Source of the DNA: Meriones unguiculatus
Lineage: Eukaryota; Chordata; Mammalia; Rodentia; Muridae
DNA: 64,000 nt
Assembly: GCF_030254825.1 (NCBI RefSeq)
Contig: NC_083350.1
Coordinates: 90,750,024 to 90,814,023 of the forward strand
Direction of reading: 5' to 3'
The notes under the pieces are model-generated. The model searched no databases, was not told the origin of the DNA, and saw only the letters and a list, made by a program, of their open reading frames with translations. This document shows, piece after piece, positions 22,605 through 34,267 of this stretch (positions are counted from its first letter, which is position 1; every line of letters begins with the position of its first letter). The position numbers were made by a program, and so were the translations under genes.

Positions 22605-23559
22605 GACCTTTGACTACGTTCCAGCCATAAAATACATACCTCTGGAGGTATTTTACCTTGGCATCACACATAATCAAAACACACTGGATTACCCCCATAA
22701 CAGTTACACTGTTGAAGTATCATGTCTGGTACTATAACATAGTCAAATGTCCATGGTGAAGGAACCATAGACCCTAAGCTTTGTGGGTTGGAGGTGCATC
22801 TACTAACATTATTTAAGTAAATGGTCATGGATTCAAATTTCTTTCTAAATATTATTTGTCTTTCTCTCAACCTTGTTTAGAAAATCTTATTGCTGTGGGT
22901 AGTGGATAATGCAGAGATATATAACTGTTTATGTTGCGGAACTGAGAATTAGCCAGACATCCTGAAAAGCAGATAAATAACAAGAGAGGCCAGGACTAGG
23001 TGATAAAAATAGTAAACTACCCAGATGGCTAGCTTATTTCTCATCTTCTTGACCTGAGACAAAATCCTGGCAGCTTAAAATAAAGGACTTCTGTGCTTTT
23101 TTTCTCTTGGCCATAGGCTCAGTGGTGACAGACAGACTCAACAAGTTCAAGGTCAGATCAGGACATGTGTACCATGTTGTGTATTAATCAGTTATATTGT
23201 CTTTCTTCAAAGTGATCCACACTAAATAGAGGGTTAGCGGAGAAGAATTTTCAGACACTTTATAATCTCACAGTCCCCAAGAAAAACCTGGGCTTCAGCT
23301 TCCTGCGTTTTCTTTCTTACTTTGAAGGGTTTTATTCTGTGGCATGGTTTCCTCACTTTCCATAAAAGCCTTTCCACAGCTACTGTGCCTGTCTGCTGAT
23401 ACTAGTAAAGATAGAGATCACCTTCCCAGAGTTTAATTCTTTAACTGAAAGGAAAAGGAGACTCACCAAGAATTCCAAGCTGGTGACAATATTGTTGAGA
23501 GTGACTGAATTCTCAGCAATAGCTAAGTAATCTATAATAGTCTTCTCCTAGCATGGCTC
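22605..23559. other. Interval with no recognised gene
   Basis: Nothing was recognised. Short open frames have no family resemblance. Confidence 0.45.
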
Positions 23560-23905
23560 ATGGTACATAATGATAAAGGGGGCAGGAAGAATGTAGAAGC
23601 CAGAGGATAGGGAGAAGAGGTCTATAGTACTATCTTCTGGACATATTATTGCTAATATGGACCATCAGCTCACAGCATTGGTGAATACCTGCACAAGATC
23701 AAGCCAGCTAAAATTTCCATTACAAGACTAACCCTCTACCTGGAGATTTACAAGCAGTTGATGGATAATAAATGTAAGTCACATTTCTTTGGAGATATGG
23801 CTGCTGGTAAGATATGGACCACAACTTAATGGGTGGTCCTACACTCATTTATACATGGTCAGCACTAATTGGACTCACTGAAATAATATTGATTATGATG
23901 GTGAT
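23560..23905 (+). mobile_element. Probable old LINE-1 3' UTR fragment (landing site)
   Basis: The segment containing 'cacaagatcaagccag' and 'agcactaattggactcac' resembles an old rodent L1 3' UTR. The purine-rich sequence after 31203 looks like its continuation, so the large L1 landed inside this relic. Confidence 0.45.
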
Positions 23906-23919
23906 GAAATGATATAATA

Positions 23920-25313
23920 GGGGGCGGGGCCAAGATGGCGACTAGCACACAGTTTCTGAGCGGTGGGATACTTGAACTTCTGAGTTGGTGGATGGAAGGA
24001 CTGCTAACCCAGGAAAACCACGGTGAGGCTTTCTGAACAACAGGGAATATCACAGGAAGTGAAAACTTTGGTCTCCGGTCACCTGGGGACTTGTTTGGGG
24101 AAGGAGAGAAACGATCCTTTGATCTTGCGGCACTCCCTTCCCCCAGACCTCCTTCCTCCTCAGCACAGCGGACTCATCTTTCTCAGCGCAGACCTAACTG
24201 CCTGGGGTATACAGCTGCTGAGACTGAGCCCCAAGCACTTTAGCGGCAGACAAAAGCCAGCAGTACCTGTCCCAGAGTCCCAGTTTCGTGTGGCGGCTGC
24301 TCCATCCTCCCAGGGCGCGAATCTGCTAGACGCCATACTAGCTCTACAGGATCGCCATCACTGACGGTACAGCCTGCCCAATCCCACAGTGACAGAGAAT
24401 ACGCTATATACTCACCAAAACCAGGCAGAAACGTCATACAACCTGGACACACAAGGCGCTGGGCCTCCCAAGCTTGGAGAGCACAACGAAGAGACCCCAG
24501 GACTTCCCAGAAAGCATAGGAACTAGCGACCCAGTCTCCAGTTACAGCAGGCTGCGGAGCAGGACTGACCTGGTGGGGCACCACAGCCCTCCAGTTTAAG
24601 ACTAACCAGGGCCAAACCAGAGAACAGAGAGCCTGGTTACCCCATCCCTGCTGAAGTGACCACCCTGAAATCTCCAGCTGTAGCAAGACCTCAGATCCTG
24701 GCAGTGACAGCAGCACAGAACTGGCAGAGCACATCAAAGAAGCAGGGCCAAACCAGAGAGCAGAGAGCCCCGGATACCACTATCTCTGCCAAGAGACCAG
24801 CCTGTAAGTGAGTGCACCCTTGAGAATCTGCAGTTCCCCAGATCCTGGGTCCTTCTAAATCAAAAGCCAGGCATCGAACCCCCCTCCCACCCACATACCC
24901 ACTTTGGGAAACAGAGGGGCACTAGGGACATTGAAGTTCCTGCCCTGTGGGCCTGATTGAGGAGTTAAGGCAGTTAATGCCAGAAATTGCGCTGCGATCA
25001 TCATTAGCGCCTGCGACATATACAGTGCAGAGCCCCTCCCACACACTCAAGGGTTCAACATTAGCCATCACTCTGTCCCTCGAGACACACGTCCACGCAC
25101 ACTTACACACACAGACACACACACGCACGCGCACACACACGCTTGCATTTGCCCCGTTTGCGCCTGTGTACTTTCCTCCCAAAGGTACAGCTAGTCCTCA
25201 GCACACGGTGAGAGTGCTCAGCTTCCTGAAGAACTCTCCAGATGCCAGAGAGAGACAGCACCAGTCTGATCTGCAGAATCCAAAAACAAACAGGGAAGGT
25301 TTCAGATAAGCCA
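23920..25313 (+). promoter_or_regulatory. LINE-1 5' UTR / internal promoter
   Basis: Region upstream of ORF1, about 1.4 kb and richer in GC than its surroundings. The extreme 5' end carries a YY1-type core (AAGATGGCG, 23932-23940), as in the human L1 promoter start. Internal partial repeats (24598-24660 against 24745-24800, both with 'ggccaaaccagag') are the remains of a tandem unit that is complete in the L1 at 40806-45533. A CA/CG dinucleotide run lies at 25096-25140. Confidence 0.8.
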
Positions 25314-26483
25314 ATGGCCAGGGGTAGGTGAAAGAACACTTCCAACATAAATCAGGACATCATGACTTCACCAGCAAACCCCAAAATCGATGGATACTCC
25401 AATTCAGCAGAAGCACAGGAAAATGATTTTAAAGCCATGCTTGCCCAATTATTTGAGGCTCATAAGGAGGAAATGAACTAGTCTTTCAAAGAGATGGCCA
25501 GTCAATTGGAGGCAAAGAAAGAAGAAATAGACAATATCCTTAAAGAAACACAGGCAAACATAGCTAAACAAATAGATACACAAGTAGAGGAAAAATTAGT
25601 GGCATATAAAAAGGAAATGAAAAAAGAAATAGAGGCCATCCATCGTAGAGAGACAGGAATCCAAATTCAAACACATGAAAGAAATGGTGCAAGGCATGAA
25701 AACAGAATTAGAATCAATAAAGAAAACACAAAATGAGAAAACCCTTGAGCTGGAGAACTTGGAGAAAAGATCAGGAACCACAAAAGTAAGCATCACCAAC
25801 AGAATACAAGAGATGGAAGAGAAAATCTCTGGAGCTGAAGACACACTTGCAGAAATTCATACATCTCTCAAAGAAAAAGTAAAATCAGAAAAGTTCCAAT
25901 CACAAAATATCCAAGAAATCAAGGATGCTATGAAAAGACAAAATCTAAGAATAATAGGAATTCATGAAAAAGAAGACTCCAGACTCCAAGGTCCAGAAAA
26001 TATTTTCAAGAAAATCATAGAAGAAAATTTTTCCAACTTAAAGAAAGAGATGTCCATAAATATACAAGAGGCCTACAGAACGCCAAATAGACGAGACCAG
26101 AAAAGAAACACATCATGTCACATCATAGTCAAAACACTAAATCTACAGAACAAAGAAAAGATATTAAAAGCAGCAAGGGAAAAAGGCCAAGTAACATATG
26201 AAGGTAGACTATCAGAATCACACCGGACTTCTCATCAGAAACTACGAAAGCCAGAAGGGCCTGGGCAAGTATCATGGAGACTCTAAGAGATCACAAATGT
26301 CAACCCAGACTACTATACCCTGCAAAGCTTTCAATCAACATAGATGGAGAAAACAAAATATTCCATGACAAAACTAAATTTACACAATATCTACACAGCA
26401 AACCATCCCTACAAAAGATAATAGAAGGAAAACTCCAATCCAATGAAAACAAATTCACCCAAGAAAACAGGGCATACAGATAA
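25314..26483 (+). pseudogene. LINE-1 ORF1 (ORF1p), broken
   Basis: ORF1p is the L1 RNA-binding chaperone that trimerises through a coiled coil. The start at 25314 is chosen because the second full L1 shares this ATG (43740, minus). Stops occur at codon 6 (TGA, 25329) and at 25479 (TAG). Frame pieces lie at 25494-25736 (lysine/glutamate-rich coiled coil), 25675-26286 (end of coiled coil, then the RRM-like and C-terminal region with 'N-L-R-I-I-G-I') and 26274-26483 (C-terminus). At least two frameshifts, near 25650 and 26270, break it. No functional trimer can be made. Confidence 0.9.
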
Positions 26484-26559
26484 TATCCCAACAAAAATGA
26501 AAAGAAAACAAGCAATGAAACAGGGTTAGATCACCGACTCCATTACAAAAGGAACTAAC

Positions 26560-29500
26560 ATGCATTGGTAACTATTATCTATCAATATCAATGGACTCAA
26601 CTCACCAATAAAATGACACTAACAGAATGATTAGAAGGCTAACAGAATGATTAAGGAAACAGGATCCAACATTCTGTTGCATCCAAGAAACACACCTATG
26701 CAACAAAGATAAACACTACCTCAGAGTAAAGGGCTGGAAAACTGTTTTTCAAGCAAATGGTTCCAGAAAACAAGCTGGAGTAGCCATCCTAATATCTAAT
26801 AAAATAGACATTCACCCCAAGTTAATCAAAAAAGATAAGGAGGGCCACTATATTCTCATCAAAGGAAAAATCCACCAAGAGGACATCACAATCTTGAATA
26901 TCTATGCCCCAAATACAAGAGCACCAACATTCGTAAATGAAACATTATTAAAGCTTAAATCATACATTGATCCTAATAACTTAATAGTGGAAAACTTCAA
27001 CACTCCACTCTCACCAAGGGACAGATCAACTAGACAGAAAACAAATAGGGAAATAAAAGCACTCACAGAATCCCTAAATCAAATGGACCTAATAGACATC
27101 TACAGATCGTTTCACCCAAACTCAAAAGAGTACACCTTCTTTTCAGCACCGCAAGGAACCTTTTCCAAAATAGACCATATAGTGGGTCACAAAGCAAGCC
27201 TCAACAGATACAAAAGGATTGAAATAATCCCTTGTATACTATCTGACCACCATGGACTAAAGCTAGACATCAGAAACAACAAAAAGCCGACAAGCACATG
27301 GAAACTGAACAACTTACTGCTCAATGACAGCTGGGTTAAGGAAGAAATAAAGAAAGAAATTAAAGACTTCCTAGAATTCAAGGAAAAGGAAGGCACAACA
27401 TACCCAAATTTATGAGACACAATGAAAGCAGTGCTCAGAGGAAAATTTATAGCACTAAGTGCCTGCAAGAAGAAATTCGTAACATCACATACAAACAACT
27501 TAATGGCCCAACTGAAAACCCTAGAAAAAAAAGAAGCAGATACACCCAAGAGGAGCAGATGGCTGGAAATAATCAAACTAAGGGCTGAAATCAATCAACT
27601 AGAAACAAATAAAACTATCCAAAGAATCATTGAAACAAAAAGCTGCTTCTTTGAGAAAATCAACAAGATAGACAAACCCTTAGCCAAACTAACTAAAAAG
27701 CAGAGAGAAACCATCCAGATCAGCAAAATCAGAAATGAAAATGGGGACATAATCACAGACACTGAGGAAATCCAAACAATTATTAGGTCATACTACAAAA
27801 GCCTATATGCCACAAAATTTGAAAATCTAAATGAAATGGATAATTTTCTTGAAAGATTCCATCTACCAAAACTAAGTCAAGATCAGGTAGAAAGACTGAA
27901 TAGCCCTATATCTCCCAAGGAAATGAAAGCAGTCATTAACAGTCTCCCTCCAAAAAAAAGCCCTGGACCAGATGGCTTCAGCTCAGAATTCTACAAGACC
28001 TTCAAAGAAATGCTAACTCCAATTCTCCTCAAGCTATTCCACAAAATAGAAACAGAAGGAACACTACCAAACTCATTCTATGAAGCCACAGTCACCTTAA
28101 TCCCTAAACCACACAAAGACCCAACAACAAAAAAGAGAACTTCAGGCTTATCTCTCTTATGAACATTGACGCAAAAATACTCAATAAAATACTTGCAAAC
28201 CGAATCCAAGAACATATCAAAGATATCATCCACCATGACCAAGTAGGCTTCATCCCAGGCATGCAAGGGTGGTTCAACATACGTAAATCCATCAATGTAA
28301 TCCACTACATAAACAAACTGAAGGAGAAAAACCACATGAGCATCTCCTTAGATGCCTGAAAAGCATTTGACAAAGTCCAACACCAATTCATGTTTAAAGT
28401 CTTGGAGAGATCAGGGATACAAGGCACATACCTAAAGATAGTAAAGGCAATATACAGCAAGCCTATAGCTAACATCAAACTCAATGGAAAGAAACTTAAA
28501 TCAATCCCACTGAAATCAGGGACAAGACAAGGCTGTCCATTGTCCCCATATCTCTTCAACATAGTACTTGAAGTCCTAGCCAGAGCAATAAGACAACTAA
28601 AGGAGATGAAGGGGATACAAATTGGAAAGGAAGAGGTCAAAGTGTCACTATTTGCAGATGATATGATAGTATACATGAGTGACCCCAAAAATTCAAACAG
28701 AGAACTCCTTCAGCTGATAAACACCTTCAGCAAAGTGGCAGGATACAAAATCAACTCAAAAAAATCAGAAGCCCTCCTATATACCAAAGACAAAAAGGCT
28801 GAGAAAGAAATTAGAGAAACAACACCCTTCACAATAGCCACTAATAACATAAAGTACCTTGGTGTGACTCTAACCAAGCAAGTGAAAGACCTGTTTGAGA
28901 AAAACTTCAAGTCTCTGAAGAAAGAAATCGAAGAAGATATCAGAAGATGGAAAGATCTCCCGTGCTCATGGATTGGTAGGATTAACATTGTGAAAATGGC
29001 CATACTGCCAAAAGCAATCTACAGATTCAATGCAATTCCCATCAAAATACCAACTCAATTCTTTACAGACCTTGAACAAAAGATTCTCAGCTTCATATGG
29101 AGAAACAAATAACACAGAATCTCCAAAACGATCCTGTACAACAACAGATCATCTGGAGGTATCTCCATCCCTGATCTCAAGCTGTACTACAGGGCATCAG
29201 TAATAAAAACTGCATGGTATTGGCATAGAAACAGAAAGGAGGATCAATGGAACCGCATAGAAGACCCAGAAATGAATCCACACACCTATGAATACTCGAT
29301 ATTTGACAAAGAAGCCAAATCCATTCAATGAAAAAAAGACAGCATCTTCAACAAATGGTGCTGGACCAACTGGATGTCTACATGCAGAAAAATGAAAATA
29401 GATCCATATTTCTCACCCTGCACAAAACTAAAGTCAAAGTGGATCAAGGATCTCAACATAAAACCAGATACCCTAAATCAATTGGAAAAAAAAAGTGGGG

Positions 29501-30370
29501 AACAGCCTAGAACTCATTGGCACAGGAGACAACTTCCTGAACAGAACACCAACAGCACAGGCTCTAAGAGCAACAATCAATAAATGGGACCTCATGAAAC
29601 TGAAAAGCTTCTGTAAAGCAAAGGATACCATCATCAAAACAAAACGACTGCCTACAGATTGGGAAAGAATCTTCACTAACCCTTTATCTGACAGAGGACT
29701 AATATCCAGTATACACAAAGAAGTAAAGAAGCTGAAAAGCAGCAAACCAATTAATCCAATTAAAAAATGGGGAACAGAGCTAAACAGAGAATTCTCGACA
29801 GAGGAATATCGAATGGCAGAAAAACACTTAAAGAAATGCTCATCCTCATTAGCCATCAGGGAAATGCAAATCAAAACGACCCTGAGATATCACCTTACAC
29901 CCATCAGAATGGCCAAGATGAAAAACTCAAGCGATAACACATGCTGGAGAGGTTGTGGAGAAAGGGGAACCCTCCTCCACTGCTGGTGGGAATGTAAACT
30001 GGTACAACCACTCTGGAAAGCTATCTGGCGCTTTCTAAGACAATTAGGAATAGTGCTTCCTCAAGACCCAGCTATACCACTGCTAGGTATATACTCAAAG
30101 TTCGTTCAAGTACACAAAAGGGATACTTGCTCAACCATGTTTATAGCAGCTTTATTTGTAATAGCCAGAACCTGGAAAAAACCCAGATGTCCATCAACGG
30201 TGGAATGGGTACAGAAACTGTGGTATTTTTACACAATGGAATACTACTCAGCAATCAAAAAGGAGGAAATCATGAAATTTGCAGGCAAATGGTGGGATCT
30301 AGAAAAGATCATTCTGAGTGAAATATCCCAGAAGGATAAAGACAAACATGGGATATACTCACTTATATAG
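26560..30370 (+). pseudogene. LINE-1 ORF2 (endonuclease, reverse transcriptase, C-terminal domain), broken
   Basis: In order: the APE-type endonuclease with Q-E-T-H (about 26690), the degraded G-D-F-N box read as E-N-F-N (about 26990) and S-D-H-H near 27243; the reverse transcriptase with S-P-G-P-D-G-F (about 27958), G-T-R-Q-G-C-P-L-S-P and F-A-D-D-M-I-V-Y (28651-28674); and the C-terminal domain with the C-x3-C zinc knuckle in frame 29495-30370. Breaks include in-frame TGA codons near 26643, 27413, 28357 and 29329, TAA at 29110, and frameshifts in A-runs near 28130 and 29490. Three TGA codons replace tryptophan codons of the family. The protein cannot be made whole. Confidence 0.92.
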
Positions 30371-31080
30371 ACCTATAAGATATGATAAACATAATGAAAT
30401 CCATACACCTAAAAAAGATAATCAATTGAGTGGACATGGGGTAAGATGATCAATCCTCGTCTAGAAAGACAGATGGGATGTGCATTGAACGTATGACAGG
30501 AGTCTACTGAGCGCATCTGAAAGACTCTGACTAGCAGTGTTTTCAAAGCAAAGACTCATGACCAAACCTTTGGCAGAGTACATGGAATCATAAGAAAGAA
30601 GGGGAGTTAGTCTGATGGGGAAAGGATAGGAGCTCCACAAGGACCAAATATATCTGGGCACAGGGTCTTTTCTGAGACTGACATTCAACCAAGGACCATG
30701 TATGGATATAACCTAGAACCTCCGCTCAGATGTAGCCTGTGGTAGCTCAGTAACCAATTGGTTTCCCAAAGTGAGGGGAACAAGGACTATTTCTAACAGG
30801 AACTCGATGACTGGCTCTTTGGTCTCCCCACCCCCGAAGGGAGGAGCAGTCCTGTTAGGCCACAGAGGAGGGCTTTGCAGCCAGTCCTGAAGATACTTGA
30901 TAAAACAGGATCAGATGAATGGGGAGGAGGTCCCCCCTATCAGTGGACTTGGAAAGGGGCACGGTGGAGATGAGGGAGGGAGGGAGGGACTGGGAGGGAA
31001 TGAGGGATCGGGACACGGCTGGGATACAGAGTTAATGAAATGTAACTGATAAAAAAAATAATAATAAAATGAAAAAAAAT

Positions 31081-31181
31081 TACTGTTGCATTTCAGGTGG
31101 AGAAATGGAGATGCTTTTTAGTTAATGTTTTTCATACTTGAACATAATTCTGTAATAAAAAAAATTTTAGAGTCTACTCTC
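31081..31181 (+). other. 3'-transduced segment downstream of LINE-1
   Basis: About 100 bases that are not L1, lying between the L1 3' end and a second A-tail. It has its own AATAAA at 31154-31159, 22 bases before that tail. The right TSD follows the second tail and not the first, so this piece was copied together with the L1 from its source locus. Confidence 0.75.
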
Positions 31182-31202
31182 AAAAAAAGAAATGGTATAA
31201 TA

Positions 31203-33059
31203 ATAATAATAATAGACAGAAATAAAAAGTGAGACAAAATGGCAGGTTCCAAGGAAGTTGGAAAGACATAGTAGGGAGTAATATAGATCCATGAATGAGA
31301 TAAATAAATTAAAGTGATTAAATAACAATATAATTTTTAAAAACTTCAGTAAAATTACAAAAAAAATATTCAGTACAGCTCTTTCTAAATGCTTTAACAG
31401 ACATGGGCTTTCAAGACTAGTATGGGTGCTCTTGAGAGACTCTTATTCTAAATAAGCCTTTTGTACAGGATTCTTAGGGGAAAGAAAAACATTTCAGTGA
31501 TGTCTGTGGAATTTAGTTTAGTATTATAAGATAAATCTTATATGATTTATAGAGGTCTCATAAATACAGGAGTTACATCATGTTAAAAATGGACATTTAA
31601 AAATAAAATGTAAAAAGAATTTCATGCCTCAAAACATCTATGGTAAGAGATAGACTTACCCACTAACCTAAACCTACCTAAACAAATGACATAGGTTATA
31701 GGATATACAGAAAGGCCAAGGGTAGGAACAAATGTCATGGGAGTATGACTTCAGGGCAACAGTAAGAATGAAAAAGTAGACTTTGATAATCATCTCTTCA
31801 TTGCTGTCCCAAAACACTTAAGAGAAATAAATTTTAGTAAGATGGGTTAGTTTTAATTCACTGGTTCAGTGATACTGTCCAGTAGGATATGGCTCTATCA
31901 TTATGGACTTGTGATAATACAGAATGTCATGCCTACAAAAAAAGCAAGATATCCTGAGAGAAGTATTGTGCTCAGACTTAAATCTGCTTTTTAAGAAGCT
32001 CCTCTTAAATCTACTTTTGTTACATGCAAGTGGCAACTCACTAGATAGTGCTTCCTAAGCCCAGGGTGGAATTCCACTCTCAGATGTTGTCTTACATGCC
32101 AATCAGCTCTGGTAGCACTATCTTAGACACAGAAGTGTGACTCACTAACCTTATAGGCATCTCAAAATACAATCAAGAATTAATATCAACATACACCTAA
32201 GTATGTCAGATATACCTAACTAGGTTGCAACACTTCTATGAAGCAGTGTTTTCTATGTTCATTGTTTATTTCCCTCTCACTTCACAAGAATTCCAATTCA
32301 GTGGTACAATACTTTAGGAACAGCATCCAAGAAACTACAGAAACTTCAGCCACAGAACTTTTCAAGTGGGATGAACTCCTGTGCCTTGCATCTGAACCTG
32401 ATGTGATTTCCAAAGTAACCTGTAGAGAATAGACATGAGTTTATAGTACATATGGGAATATAGGCATTTCAGAAGAGAGAGAAGACAATAGCAGACTGAA
32501 TTCCCTGAAAAGCACATCCTCATTTGGGGCTTCTATAGAATATTATCATTCTCTTATTAAGAGCCAGAATCTAACTACTTGAACACTCAGTGCACTTCAT
32601 GACTGTCCTAACTAATGGGACATGGCAGAAGTGACTCTATTTAACATCTAAGGTTGGGTGTAAAGCCTGCAGCTTCTACTTGGCTTACCTTCCTAGAGTC
32701 ATTTCTAGCTCTTAAACACCACATACAATGTCCATTATTCTGAATCTCATTTGCTTTATAGAATATTTGGAAAGACAACATAATGTGGAAAGTTGGTGTT
32801 CAAGGAGAACCAGATATTTTAGCCCCACTGTTCAAGACATACAGTACATGTCAGTAAAGACACTTACAGATGATCTGAAAGGCACTTAATTTGTTACTCA
32901 GCTTCATGAGATGATGCCTTTAACAGAAGTGCCCATGTTCACAAATGCCTGTCTCACAGACAACATCCAATAAAATGATAAGGTGGATCTGGTACTATAG
33001 ATCACTAAATGCTGAGATACTTTAACACAGCCCAATGTAGTTGCTAGTTTTTAAACTAT
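31203..33059. other. Interval with no recognised gene
   Basis: It starts with TAA repeats and purine-rich sequence that may continue the old L1 3' UTR. The rest (31400-33059) has no recognisable gene or repeat. Confidence 0.45.
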
Positions 33060-33531
33060 TTAACGTGGGGTTCTTTAGACCTTATCCACCTTAATACCTT
33101 CCAACCCCCCAACACTATGTAGGAGAAAAGGAAAGTTAGTGGGGAGAGGGGCCAGAGTTCTTTTTGGTTACTCCTGGTTTGTTAGGGTCATTGGGTTCTT
33201 TGGGGCAAGACCAGTCTCAGTCAACAGGATTATCTAGCAGTCCAGCAAAACAGCAACAACAAACACTGCAGAAGGATGAACAACAATAGCATGGAGTGCT
33301 ATTGGAACAACCTTGCAGTGCTGTCTCTTCGGAGCCTCTCTTCCTTAGAGTGTCCTTCTTCTCTCTCAGATCTGGTTTTTATCCCCTTTCTGCATCCTCA
33401 GAATTAAGCTATCTCCAGGTGGCAAAGATAATTCCCTTCTCTGAGCCCCATGAGGTTGTCATTAGCTATGGATTAACTAAAAGCAGCTCTATATTCTACA
33501 TTTTGGGATTAAAACAAAAACCAGCTTACAT
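33060..33531. repeat. Unnamed interspersed repeat, copy 1
   Basis: The segment with 'gtagga', 'gttagtgggga', 'cagagttcttt', 'ttactcctggtttgttaggg' and 'gtcattgggttctttgg' recurs in diverged form at 61780-62150 in the same orientation. It is not L1. It may be an LTR or RMER-type rodent repeat, but I cannot name it. Confidence 0.5.
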
Positions 33532-34029
33532 AACAACTGAGTTTTTTTGTGATATCAATGTCTTCTTTATAGTACCTATATCTTTTTAATTAAATTTTTA
33601 TTTTTTTAATATTAGTTACAGTTTATTAACTTTGTATACCAGCTGTAGCCCACTCCCTCATTCCCTTCCAATCCCACACTCCCTCCTTCATCAATTCCCT
33701 GTGCCTTTCCAAGTATATCTGGGCAGAGGGGTCTTTTATGAGACTGTATCTCCAACCAAGGACCATGTGTAGGATATAACCTAGAACCCCTGCTTGGATG
33801 TAGCCCATGATAGCTCAGTATCCAAATGGGTTCCCTAGTAAGCAGAACAGGGACTATTTCTGACATTAACTCAATGGCTGGCTCTTTGACCTTCCTCTCT
33901 CCCCTCCCCGAGGGAGGAGCAGCCTTGCTAGGCCATAGAGGAGGACATTGCAGCCAATCCTGAGGAAACCTGATAAGCTAGGGTCAGATGGAAGGGGAGG
34001 AGGACCTCCCCTAATGTGAACAACTGAGT
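33532..34029. mobile_element. LINE-1 with 5' inversion and 3' transduction
   Basis: An 11-bp TSD 'aacaactgagt' lies at 33532-33542 and 34019-34029. Inside are a poly(T), about 55 bases of non-L1 sequence (33549-33600), the minus-strand terminal 3' UTR (33601-33713) and a plus-strand inverted 3' UTR segment (33714-34013). The inverted and direct parts meet within about 10 bases in L1 coordinates, which indicates twin priming. The non-L1 part lies between the L1 end and the poly(T), as expected for a 3' transduction. Confidence 0.8.
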
Positions 34030-34267
34030 CTTTAAGTCTTTAAACAAAACTTCCATTACACTCCAGGAGTATTTGACACTGTGAAGTAATTCAGACTCTA
34101 AATGCAATGATTGTTGTGAAGATGTTGTGAAAGGATGGTTTTACAGGGTAGTCATTGGACACATATACTTGGGAAAATTAATATTACAGTGAGAAATCAA
34201 GCTGTAGTTCCATCTTTCATAATAACTAAAAGGTAATGGTTGGTGTGGGAATTAAAGAATTGAATTT
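34030..34267. other. Short interval, nothing recognised
   Basis: No gene or repeat was recognised. Confidence 0.5.

Larger units (their letters stand above)
23906..31202 (+). mobile_element. Complete-length LINE-1 with 3' transduction
   Basis: A 5'-complete L1 begins at 23920 with a G-run and 'ccaagatggcgac', and runs through the 5' UTR (to 25313), ORF1, ORF2, the 3' UTR (30371-31080), an A-rich end, about 100 bases of extra DNA, and a seven-A tail at 31182-31188. TSDs of 14 bp with one mismatch flank the whole unit: 'gaaatgatataata' at 23906-23919 and 'gaaatggtataata' at 31189-31202. Both ORFs are broken by stops and frameshifts, so the element is dead but relatively young. The 3' UTR closely matches the L1 at 36103-37438. 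Confidence 0.93.

Noticed and set aside
24240..24737. 165-codon minus-strand open frame in the LINE-1 5' UTR
   Set aside because: It is GC-rich, has no known domain, and L1-B has no matching intact frame, so it is probably chance. An antisense L1 ORF like primate ORF0 was considered but not supported.
25096..25140. Z-DNA-forming CA/CG tract as a regulatory element
   Set aside because: It is part of the L1 5' UTR and diverged in the second copy; no further support.
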